From Sesamum alatum (taxonomy: Eukaryota > Streptophyta > Magnoliopsida > Lamiales > Pedaliaceae), in assembly GCA_034509735.1 (NCBI GenBank), contig JACGWO010000003.1:34928466-34992465 (forward strand): DNA of 64,000 nucleotides. Direction: 5' to 3'. Shown here in pieces: positions 1-12,630 of this stretch. The notes below the pieces were generated by a model that was given only the letters and a program-made list of their open reading frames with translations, did no database searches and was not told where the DNA came from. The first letter of the stretch is position 1; the number at the start of each line of letters is the position of its first letter. A program made the translations under genes and the position numbers.

Positions 1-585
1 CTCTTGGGTCTCCCATGCGAGGAAGCTGAGTTCAGGCAGCAGTCATATTACTCATTCAAAATGATGAAATAAATATAAAGAAGAATAGAGTGAAAATTTG
101 AAATGTACGTTTTGTATTGTCATCCGAGTAAAATTCATCGCTCCCACCATTCCTTATGTTCAGCCATTTGTTGACCACCACTTTCGGCCACGACGACTGC
201 AATTGCCAAATTTTTTACATCAGAATTCTGAAAACAATCGGAAGAAATTTTTTATTTTTTCTCTTTTACCTTAAGAATTTTTCCTTCTTGTCTCATTGAT
301 TTGTCTGGTGTTTGGTTGGGAGAAACCAGAGCAAGAGGGGCTTCTGCGTTTGAGCATCTAATAAGGAGACAAGAGTTGAAACATGTCAAGAACCGAATTG
401 TTTATGTTTTGTGGTATAAACAACAATTGATGCATGTGCAAGTGTTTAAAAAAGAAACCCATTTGCAGGGAAAAGGGAGACAACAGCAAACAGAAGAAGA
501 AGAATAAAAATGAAAACTTGTGTGCAGAATGCTACATGCAGTTATATATATACACACAGACACGTACACTTATTACACTTACATG

Positions 586-745
586 AATGAAACAAGCGTT
601 TGTTGGATCTTTCCTTTTCAAAAGGTTTCCCGAGTTCTTTTGCAGACAAAAAAGCAGATTTTTGGGATCTGCTTGATTGGTAGAAGAAGAAGGAAGGTTT
701 GTGGAGAGGAGGTTTCCTCGGAGAAACAAAAAGCGGCGATTTATA
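586..745 (-). promoter_or_regulatory. Probable promoter and 5' UTR exon of a gene leaving the left edge
   Basis: Read on the minus strand, a TATAAAT box lies at 745-739. It is followed by a pyrimidine-rich leader typical of a plant 5' UTR and by a strong donor-like site (CAT then GTAAGTG) near 586. A possible first start codon (ATG GGA GAC CCA AGA) sits at 16-14, which would leave only five codons inside the window. Seen: the TATA box, the leader composition and the donor. Inferred: that they belong to one gene continuing beyond base 1. The short open frames in this stretch resemble no protein I know, so I do not call them genes. Confidence 0.35.
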
Positions 746-869
746 GACAGAGCAGAGCAGAAAGAAAGAGAGGACATTCAAGTACAAGAACTGCTTGATT
801 GAGTCACTGTCATTGGGAAAAAGTGTTATTACAGGTGATTTTTCAACAACTACGTGCGTAAGTATAATT

Positions 870-2429
870 GGTAATCATGGATACTGTGTATTTCTCTTCT
901 CCCACTCCCACTATGTTTATCTCCTTTTTCTTGTTTATTAGTCCAAAAATTTCATGGCATTTATGGATACTATTTACTATTACAAGTAGTAGTACTATGT
1001 TTATTCAAATATATTTGATTTTGATGCCATTAATTAGAAAAGTCTTAACTTATTGTAGTTTGAGTTTATTATATATCATATATTAATTATATAAGAAACT
1101 GAAAAAAAAAATTATATTCAGTATAATAAAAAGATGTAATCTGAATATATGGAGGGAATACCTGGTGCTGATGCTCAAGAAAATGTTCGCCAACTTCATG
1201 TGGATTTCTTTAAGATCTTTTAGTGATTTACATGTTTATGTTTTCAATTTTTGACATAATAATTAAAATGAAAACATATTTATTTTATACGTATTTGAAA
1301 AAAAAAATATTAATTTGACACTATAATTCAATATAAAACACAAAATTTCATTATCTAATCTATATTTTCATCTTCACCCAAAAATTACAAAATTGAAACA
1401 CATATTTTGCGAGGATGTGGAGAAAAGTGTAGATGGGCCATAAGCGTCAACCAGTATATAATTCAGGATTAATTACAATGACTTTTGAAACGAATTTATG
1501 TAATTTCTTTTTGGAAAATGTTAAAATATCTCCGGAAATCATTTAAAAATGGAAAAAGAAAAAACATGAGATAGGATAGACACAGATGTCATGTGGATAA
1601 AGGAATTGTTTTCTTTGAGGCAACACAGTATGATGGGGGATTAGCCATCAACTACTGGGTCAAGTCCTATAAGACACTTGTCCTTTTTTCAACATTATTT
1701 TTTACCATAAAGTGGTTAGGACAGGACGACTGGGTCTGGGTGGAAATGATCAAAGCAAATCAACAATATCTCAAAAATACTTTAAAATAACCTAAAACTA
1801 TTATTCGATCGATCACGCTACCAAACGTGGCAATCTTGGACTGTTTTCAACTTTGAAATTTACAACAACACAGATAAATCCAACACCTTAATCACTGAAT
1901 TAGCATTCAAATGATCTTAAATAACTAATTACTCAGGCCAGATACTAACGCACAAGTGTAATGTGTTGTCTCATTCAACCGAGCAAGGTTGTTTTTACCC
2001 CAAGAATTGAAACACATACAACATTTCATTTTTTTCTATACATATAATAATAAAGAAGCAAAACTGAGACCTGGTAGCATAATATTCTGCCATCTTGGGT
2101 CTGAATTTTTACATCCTAGAATTGAAATAACCCTAATTGTATAGATGTGGCAAGTGGCAACCATTGAGAATTTTAATGGTCAATGACAAACTCAGGAGCC
2201 AGATGGGCCTATCAGAAAATGAGATGAAGCAGTTTGTAGTTCAGCTACAAATGTTTTTTCTATTTTTAAACTGAGTAGTAACATTCATGAATCTGCTTTG
2301 TCTTATCCGTTTCAATTCAAGTTACATGAAGCAATTAAGATAACCACAGCATGAATCAGGTTCCATCTCCATTCCTAGACCATGATCATCCACATTGAGT
2401 GTGGGACAGATTGCAATTTAGGACAGGAT
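870..2429. other. Intergenic, no gene seen
   Basis: AT-rich sequence with only short unrecognisable open frames. I see no tRNA, clear transposon end or coding similarity. It separates the left-edge promoter from the epimerase relic. Confidence 0.5.
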
Positions 2430-5029
2430 TCAGATTCTTAACGAACGCCCTTCCAATGTTGTAGTAGTTGTACAAGAATTCTCATGCCATGTTCATGTTC
2501 TCATTTGAGGCCAAGAAGATAGAGACAGCACAGAAGTGCATTCGTTTTGTCAAATTTTTGGATGCACAACCCCAATTCAGAAACTCCTAAATGTTGATGC
2601 TGATCCATGTGTCACTGTGAGCTAGCATAACACAATGAAAAGGTTGATCAGACAAACAACTGGTCTAATATTGAGAGTCTGTAATGCCAGTAAAAACTGA
2701 TACCTGTGTTCGTTCGGGCTGGGAACATCACATGATGTTCAAATTTTGGGCCAATTTCAGCTAAATTTAGTTCATCTACTTGTAAATCCTGTGCCACCCC
2801 AATCCACAAGGGAGAATGAAATGAAATCATTGACTCATAAATAATCCTTTGAATGAAGGAAGAAACTGTAAAGAGACGGCATACCAGGCACGATTCTGAA
2901 CTGCAAGTAACACAGTGAGGGTTTCCCATGCTAACACAAGTAACATTCTAGATTAACCCATCAACTTCCAATTTTGCCTTAACTGCAGACTGGTCTTTAT
3001 TTGGAGTTAACTTTGTTGGAACATCTGATGCCTTCAGAATTAGCTCGCCCATGTCAACTCTGATTTAGTGAATAAGTAAAGAGGAAGTAGAAAGAGTAAC
3101 GACCGATAGTAGAACGCAATGATCAGTTTGTGCATTGGAAACGAGAGAAAGAATAACGCAGACCCTTCTAAGAGGTTCAATTGCAATCCTAGACCACCTC
3201 CTTCCGATAGGGTGAGTAATAGATTATTGACTTGGGCCATATTTCACAATATACTACATAACAGCACAGAAGTGAAAAAGGTCTAAAACCAGAAGTGAGT
3301 ATATCTCCCAAAGCTGAAATTTTTTGCAACCATTGAAAATGTTGGGCATCATCTGTTGATTCCACCAGGGATGTTGTCTTATCAGCAACATAAAAATCAA
3401 AGCCAACTTCAACTCATAATTATACTATCAAAGAAGAAAACTCAACAAACAGCTGAATCTTAGATGCTGGAGACAGCCAAACTAAGATAAGCAGGAGATT
3501 TTCAAAGAAAAAGTTGGAATAGAGGCATAAACCTTTGCTTCCCTTGAAGATTTTCAAGTTCAGTTATAAACCTGGCAAAGCATCTAACTCCATTACCGCA
3601 CATCTGTGACAATAAAAGTAAAAAGAGACCTCCTGAGAACAAGCAAAAGCAGTTCAATTATATCACAATCTAGGTGCGCTAATAGTTTGTAACAAAAATG
3701 TGAGATGTGAAATTAGAAATTTTCCATGCACGAATTACAGAAAACAAGCTTCATGACAAGCAATACTGGAGCAATGAACTCCTGTATGATATTCCCCTTG
3801 GTTTTCCAATGGTAGCGAACAATGAGACATAGTACATGGAGCGACTCCTTCCTTTGTTTCACTTCCATCTTTTGTCCATAATACATGAGTTAAAAGCTTT
3901 GGAGCTTTGAAGATGAAACCATTTAAGAGCATTCAACCTGGAAACTTGTGTTTTGTCACTAAAAGCAACATAGAGGAACCATTTCTTTCCACAAAATTTA
4001 AGACGAGAATTTGATTAAAGTTGATACATTCAGTTTCAATTGCCAGATAATGGTGAAATTGATGAGGCTACTCTTTATTGAATGACCAAAACAAAGCAAC
4101 AGACATAGAGTTAAACAAAAGCATAAATTACCTCAGGTTCACTACCATCAGAATTAAAGATCCTCATGGTATAATCGGTGCCATTGATGCCTGTCATTGC
4201 AAATATCACTCCATCAGCCCCAATGCCAAAGTTTCTGTCGCACAACTTTGCTGCTTGCTCTGGAGTAATTTTCGGCTCCGTTGAATCTCGGTTATCAACC
4301 CAATCCCATCACTTCAGCAAACAAAAATAAGAGAACACCCAAACAATTATACCGATTCTCAATTGTGTATGAGCGCACATATATGTGGGTAACTGGCTCC
4401 ATCTAACAGAGGGGGGGAAATAAACAAATACCAAAACCGGCTCCCAACTCTTCCAATATTAGCAATATCAGTAGTTCGATAGAAAGTATTATTCTACAGT
4501 TACTGGATATTAGCATTCTTCAAAATTTTGAAAAGAGCGGTCTTTTATATCCATAAGTTCTGTACCTCAAGGAAGTAAACCTGAATAAACCCCCATTGTG
4601 AAAAAAAAAAAAAAAAATCAAAACTGGGTAACACACAATTGGTCATTGTTTCCCTCATAGAAAAAAGAGTAGCATTCCTCCTGAGCAGATAATCATGAAG
4701 AGTAATCTGTTACTTATACGTGCAAACACAAAAGCATAAACGCAATTTGGAACACTACCAATAAGAAGTCATTGCCAAGTCCATGATACTTGACGAAATG
4801 AAGCACTCCGGATTCTTTAAGATCGACAAACATGCCGCGGCGGAGCCTGAATGCTCATTGAAGAGAAGATGCGGAAATTAGGATTTTGGCAGGTACAGAT
4901 GGCCACAGACTTGTGAGTCGTCGGTGGCTGAAGCGACGAATACAAGAATCTAAAACATGAAGAGGTCAAAGAAAGAGAGCGGTGGCTGACGGCAGTGAGG
5001 GGCAGCATTGTCCCCGCGGCAATCGCCAT
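2430..5029 (-). pseudogene. dapF: Diaminopimelate epimerase pseudogene (DapF relic)
   Basis: An intact DapF converts LL- to meso-diaminopimelate in plastidial lysine synthesis. Recognisable pieces in order: an N-terminal transit-peptide-like exon (5029 to about 4840); the motif [11 protein letters not shown] ending at a GT donor after 4759; [11 protein letters not shown] through FNSDGSEPE (about 4292-4132); the active-site [12 protein letters not shown] exon (about 3605-3540); VDMGELILKASDVPTKL and MGNPHC (about 3057-2900); and [18 protein letters not shown] (about 2780-2700). Lesions: a 1-bp frame change between the SIQAP and FVDLKESG parts (MAIAAG frame versus the frame of 4833); no AG before the DNRDS exon; TAG in place of the conserved Trp just before [12 protein letters not shown]; the exon for the FTIHTGAG block not found; and only weak traces of the final exons near 2580-2430. 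A functional copy must exist elsewhere if the pathway is intact. Confidence 0.85.
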
Positions 5030-5039
5030 TGCCTCGAGA

Positions 5040-5741
5040 AAGCAGGAACGCCGACGAATGAGGAGTTAAAAGACAAGTTGTTCAAAGTACATATAACACA
5101 GATTAACAACGTTCTTAATTATACTAACAGAGATTTATACAGAAAATGTTTTTAATAAGCACGGTTCCAGAACTGTTTGGGCCTAAACAAGTATCGGGCC
5201 TGTGCGAGGCCGTCAAAGCTGGCGTCGTGCCGATATTCGGCTATATAAACTAACTAGGGCCATTAAATAACGAACCCACACAGGCATCCACATTTATAGT
5301 ATTCTACTATATAAAACGGTCCTTTGACCGTAAATGAACTATCTTAATTTAATCTTAGTTTTTACTTAAACTTTACAATTGTGAAGGAAAATTTAAGTAG
5401 TCCTTTAGAATTTATGTTCATACAAAAATAGAGGGTATGATGATTCATTTATGCACTCCATTCCCGTTATTCTCATATTTGGCAGTGGTGGGAAAGTGAG
5501 CTCAAGTAAAAAGAAGTACAGAAAGAAGAGAGCTCTTCAGTAAAAGATGACCAACAGAGTAGAGAATAGATAAACGGCAACACATTTTAATTGGAGGTCT
5601 AACACTACCAGAATAACTGTCTCTTGAACTCAACAATCTAATATGTAATAAAAATTGGTTACTCATCTGAGTATACAAAATCTTAAATTTGACCAGTCCA
5701 TTCAAGACAAAAAGCATGAAAGATATCTGGAGGGCAGCAGC
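5040..5741. other. Spacer between the L23a 3' end and the DapF relic
   Basis: About 700 bases of AT-rich sequence downstream of the ribosomal protein gene and upstream of the relic. I see no gene or clear element. The part next to 5741 probably includes the L23a 3' UTR and polyadenylation region. Confidence 0.4.
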
Positions 5742-7679
5742 TTAGATGATCCCAATTTTGTTTGCAACATCCAAAGCATCGTAATCGGGCGTCAATCTAA
5801 CGTAAGCCTTCTTGGTCCCATCAGGCCTGAGAAAAATGTGAACATGAGATTCAACAGTAGGCAAAAAAGGAAGTGTCAATAGGAGCAGGCATTCCAAACA
5901 ATCCCATGGCGAATGAAAATAGAAATATGCAATGGATGCAAGAAAGATTCTCAAGAATCTCATCTTTGCAAGTGATAACTTCGACAGTATCAAATTCACT
6001 GGTATTGCCCCCTGCAAGAAGGGGATGAAGGCGTAAAGAACCCAGGGAAAAAACATACAAGCACGTGTAATGGGCTCCTCCAAACTACAGCAAGTGGAAC
6101 CATGATTCCTTAATGGGGTTATTCATCAGAGTCTTGTTATAAAGAAAAATGCTCATACAAACAGTTAATCCAGAAACTAATTTATGATTCTATCATTTCA
6201 GTAATCAAGGTATCAACATTTCAGAACTATTTCAACACAAGAATAGTGGGAAAATTCAAAGAACTTTCAACCAATCAAACGAGAGTTTTTATATAGTAGT
6301 CAGCAAGCCAGCAAGTAATATTTCCATACCTGATAAGAGTGTTAACCTTCTTGGTCTGAATGTCGTACATTTTCTTAACAGCATCCTTGATCTTCTTCTT
6401 ATCAGCACGGATGTCAACAATGAAGACTAGGGTGTTGTTGTCTTCAATTTTCTTCATGGCCGATTCTGTGGTCAGAGGATACTTGAGAATCTGGTAATGG
6501 TCAAGCTTGTTGCGGGGAGGTGCACTAATCCGAGGGTACTTGGGATTTCTATCCTTCTTCAATGTCCTTGGTCGGTGAAAAGTAACTTTAGTGCGGATCT
6601 TCTTAGACTTCTTCTTAAAGGTTGTTCCACCGGATTTTACAGCCTTAGCAGTCTTCAAGGCCTGCGCCTTTGGGTCTGACTTCTTAGCTGGATCAACTGC
6701 GCATATAAAAAACAAAATTAAGCAACAAATAGAAAGGCTTGGAGGATTTCTCATTTCTGAGGGAATGATGTTGCAGTGCAAAAGAATCAGTACAAAAAGC
6801 AGGAACCAAGCATCCCGTTTTACTCAAAATAAAAAAAAAAAAAATGTCAACCACATACCAGGATCTCTCTTTGTCTAGCTACATATTGTTACATGTTAGA
6901 TGCTAAAGAATCCTAAGAGAGTTCGTATAAAAACTGAAAGTTGTCACAGGACATCAACTGTAATATCAATGAGAGAGAAACTATAAACTAAGAAGTAGAT
7001 CATTCAACAATCAAAATGGAATAGATAAGTCAACCAAAAATGCGACAAATTACACATGACTAAGAAGTATATCTGTTTGAGTTGGTCTCGAGCTGTGAGT
7101 GCCGTGGCATTGCACCACAAGCAGCATCAGACATGACCAAGTTCAGGTAAGGCCCATTTCAGCATTGAATTTCTTATCAAATGGTCATTATCACCAGAGT
7201 AAATTAACGTCTACACAGACAACACACCGTTCAGCATTTATCTCGTGCTAATATATATCATAAAACTAAATATATATATATATAAATATATATATATATA
7301 TTGCATCATCAAATTAACATCACTGAAAGAGCTACAAATGTTTCCATTTTCACCAAATTCTTATTGGCTTCAGCAATTTCATATGGCGGCATTGCTCATC
7401 CATTAATTAATTAAAGGCATCAAATACAACCATTTCATTCTAAAGCCACAAAGCTATCAATATTAAAACACATGTAACGCCAAACCAAATTACGTTGGTA
7501 TCTAAAATTGCAACGAAAATCACAACTTTAACTCAAAAGATAAGTAACAACTCCGCCCACCTAAAATGAGAAGAGAACTGAAATTTATGTGATTAAACAT
7601 CTCCCAAATCGTAAACAACCGAGTGCGGATAATATACATAATATCGCTAGATTAGATGCATACCTTTAGCTGGAGCCAT
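5742..7679 (-). CDS. RPL23A: 60S ribosomal protein L23a (uL23)
   Basis: Large-subunit ribosomal protein of the uL23 family, which binds 23S/25S-type rRNA near the polypeptide exit tunnel. Coding exons: 7679-7664 (MAPAK plus one base), 6696-6330 and 5826-5742, joined at GT/AG sites, for a predicted 155 aa, close to the usual plant length of about 154. The basic N-terminus (residues 6-45, rich in Lys) is followed by the conserved core [37 protein letters not shown] and the C-terminal [18 protein letters not shown] and NKIGII. No lesions seen. The start was chosen because MAPAK is the family's standard N-terminus and is directly preceded by a plausible 5' UTR. Intron 1 is nearly 1 kb and carries TA-repeat tracts near 7265-7300. 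The gene is in the same orientation as the DapF relic; I see no functional link. Confidence 0.95.
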
Positions 7680-7900
7680 CTCGAATTGAAGCAACCCGAC
7701 GCCCTAATGAAATCTTACCTGCAAATTTAACCAACTTATTAGCCTTAAGATTCAAAAATCTTAAACAATGTCTGCATACAATGAAGAAAAACCGGCGGAA
7801 AACAAACGAGAAAACCAGGGGTGAGGAGAAAACCTGAAGAGCGAACTGCCGTTCTAGGGTTTTGGAGGCGGGTGAAGGTTGGGGGTTCTTATAGATGGAC
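7664..7900 (-). promoter_or_regulatory. L23a promoter and 5' UTR with telo-box and leader intron
   Basis: A telo-box (AAACCCTA, minus strand, 7862-7855) sits just upstream of the coding start, as is usual for plant ribosomal protein genes. A TATA-like CTATAAG lies near 7890. A probable 5' UTR intron runs from the donor at 7833 (CAG then GTTTTC) to the acceptor at 7719 (TTTGCAG). Splicing is inferred from consensus only. Confidence 0.6.
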
Positions 7901-8100
7901 TGTCTTAAGTTGAGAATTAGGGGTATTGACTTGGGTCCTCGCCCTAGGCCCAGCCCAATTTTCTGAACGAAGCCCAATTTTCTGAACGTATGGGCTGGAT
8001 TTAAACTAGATTAAGCGGTACTAATGAATCAAAATTGCATAATATGTGAAATGAAGGTTCCAAATTTAGTACATATGATATGTGTCCAAATTCAAATATA

Positions 8101-8337
8101 CTAGCAATCGTGACACGTCATTTCTATAGGTATATAATAAAAAATATTTTATTTTTAAATAAATTATTATAAATAAGAATAAAATATGTAAGTCAACACA
8201 TCAAATTTCAAGAGAAAAAAAAAAAGAACGAATGAAAGAAAACCAACTTAATAGTACTATCGACACAATAAAATAATTGGTACAGTAGTGTCACAAATCA
8301 TTATTTGTGAGTGAATATTACCTTCTTATTTATATTA
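8101..8337 (-). mobile_element. Helitron-like non-autonomous element (minus orientation)
   Basis: On the minus strand the sequence ends in GACGTGTCACGATTG then CTAG followed by T, as Helitron 3' ends do. The sequence before it resembles the short Helitrons at 48664 and 52581. Its 5' end appears lost where the next element begins. Confidence 0.5.
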
Positions 8338-8338
8338 A

Positions 8339-8857
8339 CTAGCAGGTGGCACGTCGTTCCTGTGTGCATATAATAAATAATTTTGTCCACTTTAAAGAAA
8401 GAAAAAACTAATTTATCAATTAATATAAAATTTAGAAAGTTGAATAAAGTAGTTATCATACAAAAAATGTCCTTCAACTTCCCAACTCATATAATTGAAT
8501 TAACTATCCAATTAAGTTCATTTTGAAAAATAATTCCATACAATTACATGTACTAAAAAATTAAATTTACTCCCATTTTGTTTAAGTTTATTATTAATTG
8601 AAATAGAAATAATATTAATTAGTATTTGTGTTGCATGTATATATAATAATTGCTATCAATATATCATATACTGTACAAAATTTTGATTGTTAAATTAATT
8701 TGAGTAAAATATATATTGATAATTAATGCATTAGAAAAAAGATATTAGAGAGTTTTTGTATATAAGGTTGTAAAGAAGTGATAAATTTTAATGTATAACA
8801 ATAAATTATTTTCAATAAAAAATTATGCGCGCAGGTACTGCGTGCCACAATTTCTAG
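8339..8857. mobile_element. Fused Helitron remnants
   Basis: The left boundary is a minus-orientation CTAG end (8339-8342) beside a GC-rich hairpin-forming segment. The right boundary is a plus-orientation end, with a GCGCGCAG/CTGCGTGC hairpin (loop GTA) a few bases before CTAG at 8854-8857. The right 390 bases closely resemble the complete element at 55621-56099. I read this as one Helitron inserted against or into another. Confidence 0.55.
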
Positions 8858-8861
8858 TACT

Positions 8862-9127
8862 ATTTACAAAAAGTACTTTTTGGTTTTTTTTTTTTTTTTT
8901 GCCTTTTTTGCCTTTTTTTTTGTTGTTATCTAACTTTTAACTTTCACCAATATCATTTAATAGTTATTTCTTCTTTATTATTTTCATGCATCTTTTTTGT
9001 CGCCACTTTTTTATAAATTTAAATATTAACTTACTATTTTGTTTATAGTTTATTAAATAATGAATATTTTACTTTAAATTATATTAAAAAAATTATGCAT
9101 ACACGCAGGGTGTGCACTAATTACTAG
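8862..9127 (+). mobile_element. Helitron-like 3' region
   Basis: Ends in a hairpin (GCATACACGC / GGGTGTGC) followed by ACTAATTA and CTAG at 9124-9127, then T. The body is AT-rich and resembles 12042-12344. No 5' TC terminus identified. Confidence 0.45.
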
Positions 9128-9144
9128 TATTTATAATTATACAA

Positions 9145-12041
9145 CTAGTACGAAACCCGTGCCAAGACACGGAAAGATATTTTTAATTTATATTGAAATT
9201 GTAACAATAATTATTCAAGAACATATGCTATAAGATAATTATTATTATATAATTTAAAGTATCTGTATATAGTAATTTTAATAAAAAAATATATAAAAGG
9301 TAATTTCCTTAAGAAAAAATTAGGAATATTGAATTGAATGAGTTATAATTTGTTATTAAAATGACCTAAAATACAAAAATTGAACACTTTCATTAAACAC
9401 TTTTTGGGAGATGGAGAAGAATAAGTTTACTGTTGATGTTATGTATTCTTATATACATTCTTGCTCTATATTTTATTATTGTTACTTATGGTACTTATAC
9501 ATATTTCTCACCCTTCGTGCTTCTATTTACGCCTCTTGATTTTCATGTCATTGTAATAATTTGATAAGTCCAAATGCTTAATTATATATATGAATTGATG
9601 AATAATTATTTTGTTTTTTATTTTGAGGTTTAATTAAAAGATGTTACTACATCTGGAGTTCATGATAAATAATGAAAGAATAGAACAAAGAAATCAATCT
9701 TCCAAAAAAATTGTTAAATATTTTCCCACCTTTTTGCCTAGTTTTTGTGTAAATAGAAGAGCTGAGTTTGATTTGCCTTTCATTTTGTAAAAAATTTCTT
9801 GAATCCAAAATCTTGAAACCCTTTTGCTATATATATATATATATGTAAATATTCAACAAATAAACAAAAAAGTTTATATATTGATAGAAGATAGTAGTCA
9901 AAGTTAGAAACATGACTGTACACAAATAATTATTTTAAATGACATTTTAAGCCTTTCTTGCATAATTTATTCGCATTTCCTCAATATTTCATAGAGTCTC
10001 TGACTTTGATAAATGTAGATGTACAAACATTTCAATCATCTATTATTAAAAAATACTTCAACATGTAAAAGGAAAGAAGAGGAGAAAATGAGAGGGATTC
10101 TTCATCATCACACTTGCATGGCAATATCCTTGATTAATATTTATTTTAATGCATTCCTTTTATGAAATAACTGACAAAACAAGTTAATAAAGTTATAAGT
10201 ACAGAAAAAGAATAATAAAATCAGAGAAATTACTATTAAGTCATAAAAAGACCGAATAAATATTGAACTTATCAACGAATTGTAAGTCTTTAACATTACC
10301 GTTGATATGCGATACATTCATGTAGATATGAATATCACCGGCAATTTTCAAAACTATCTACATCAAGTTTGAAAATCTTTAGTATTATTAGGTGGTTCAG
10401 CCATGATATCTTGAGTTGCGAGTACTAGCTACATAATCGCTTATATATATATTAGAGTTTTAGTGGATTTTTATTTTTTTTTTTGAGTTTTGTAATAAAT
10501 ATAAACAATAATTTTCTCCTTTCCTTATTTATAAATGCTAAGGTTAAGTATTGAATACAATACTTGGATGATGTATGTCCTTTTGTGATGTCTATATAAT
10601 ATATTGATTAAAACATGGGTTATCTTATTAGGTTAAATGTGAATTATTTATAAAATGGGATGTGATTATGGAGGGGTTGTCACACTAATGTTGCATAAAA
10701 TTACACAATGTTGTGGTTTACTTTTGTGTTGTTTCTGCAGACCTAATATTTATAATGATACAAACTTCTTATCTTTTTAGTAATTTGAATTTGAATGACA
10801 ATAGTAGTTAAATTTTGAAAAAATTGACCTATATTTATCATCATAGAAATTTTAAAAGTTATTTAAATTTCCTAGCAGATAATCAGTACATGATTCCCTC
10901 TATGATATGATTACATTTTTTTTTGATAAACACTAATAATTGAACAATATATTGAATTATGAGCGAGAAAAAAATTGTAACTTTGTAAAAATATTCTTAA
11001 ACACAAGGGCCAATCATGAAAATTTTTATAATCATGCATCAAAATACAATATGAAATAAAAAAAAAAGATTTAGAATGAAGAGAAATGCATCAAAGATAA
11101 TTGACTATAACTTTATAAACCCCGTATTAGTGAAGAGATAATAATGATTAATTTTATTAAATAATTATGATAAATTAATATGGAACACTAAATCTCAAAA
11201 AGTTAACAACAACCTCATGGACAATCACCCAAAATCATGATCGCAATGATCCACATATCAAAAACAAAGTCTATCTATGAAAATGATAGAGCATATATAA
11301 TTACAATTGCATAAAATAAAAAATATTTCCATATCTTTATCCAACACCAATAATAACAATTACCTAAATAATCATACAATATTGTCAACCATCGAAGCAT
11401 TTTGAATAATTCTGTCATTCATAATTAATACAATCATTTATATATTTAACAAATCAGGCAAAAGAAAAAAATTACTTAATTCATGAACAACAGAAAAAAG
11501 TAGAAAAAACTAGAAATGAAAAAAGAAAATCCAGCAAGAGAAGGGAACAAAACAAACCCCATCGACTTCCTTAGCATGTGAGAGGGCTAAGAATGTAGAA
11601 AACCACGCAAATAAAAATATATTTTTTTTCAGCTTTCAGATAAAAGAAGTCAATCTCTCTCCTCCTCTTTCCTCCTTCTTGAAAAGGAATTTTGGATGAA
11701 AAGATTTCATTTCGAAACACTTAATCTGATGGCAGGGTTTAACCCTCTCCCTTTATACAAATTTTCATATGTAGATGCAAATTACTAAAAAAAAAAAAAA
11801 AAAAAAAAGAACTGACATGAAGAGACAGTGGACAAAGTGATGAAAATGGGATTGAATATGGGGACATGTAGTAACAACAATTAGTAAAAATGAGGTGGTT
11901 ACAATTAACTTTCTAAAATTATTTAATTGTATTTATAATTTTTTTAAAGGTATAATTGCTATATTTAAAGTTGGTGTAAAAGGATATTTTAAATAATATT
12001 TATAAAAATTACACACATATAGTGTGTGCCAATATTACTAG
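9145..12041. mobile_element. Helitron-derived region
   Basis: The left edge is a minus-orientation Helitron end: CTAG at 9145-9148, then GTACGAAAC and the hairpin CCGTG/CACGG. The right edge is a plus-orientation end: ACACAC...GTGTGT hairpin and CTAG at 12038-12041. Between them lie 2.9 kb of AT-rich DNA with no gene, so this may be two or more elements rather than one. Confidence 0.35.
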
Positions 12042-12344
12042 TCGTCGTCGTCATCATCATCATCATCTTAAGGAAGAGCACCTATTTTGGTGTCTCTCCC
12101 ATTTTTGGTTCATTTTTTTCTTTTTATATTTATTTATTTTATCTAACTTCCCACTTTCCATTATTTTCATCTAAATTCCCACTCTCATTATTTCTTTTTA
12201 TTTTAATTTTTTCATCTTTTTTGTCATTTGTTTATAAACTTAATATAAATTTATTTTTTTGTATATATTTTATTGAATAATAAATATTTTATTTTAATAA
12301 TATTTATAAAAATTGCACACACATAGGTGGGCCAAAATTACTAG
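12042..12344 (+). mobile_element. Helitron-like 3' region
   Basis: Begins directly after the previous CTAG end and finishes with GCACACACATAGGTGGGCC and CTAG at 12341-12344. It resembles 8862-9127, suggesting successive insertion at, or copying past, a Helitron end. Confidence 0.4.
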
Positions 12345-12599
12345 TTACTAATTAATGTTCTCTTCTCTTGCATGTACTGTGGGCTGTGAGTTGGGTGAAT
12401 TTGGGCGAAAAGAAGACATGCTTTTCTCGCATGAAAGAACTGTTTCATAGGGAATGGTAGTATGGCCGCGCGGCTTTCATTTTCACGGGCAGCCCCAAAC
12501 TCTGCGCAATCAACATCTGGATTTCATCACAAGGACTCGACTGAGATATTGGGACGGCCGAGATGACTAGGCACCGGACTTGCATGCATGAAATACCTT

Positions 12600-12630
<31 letters not shown>

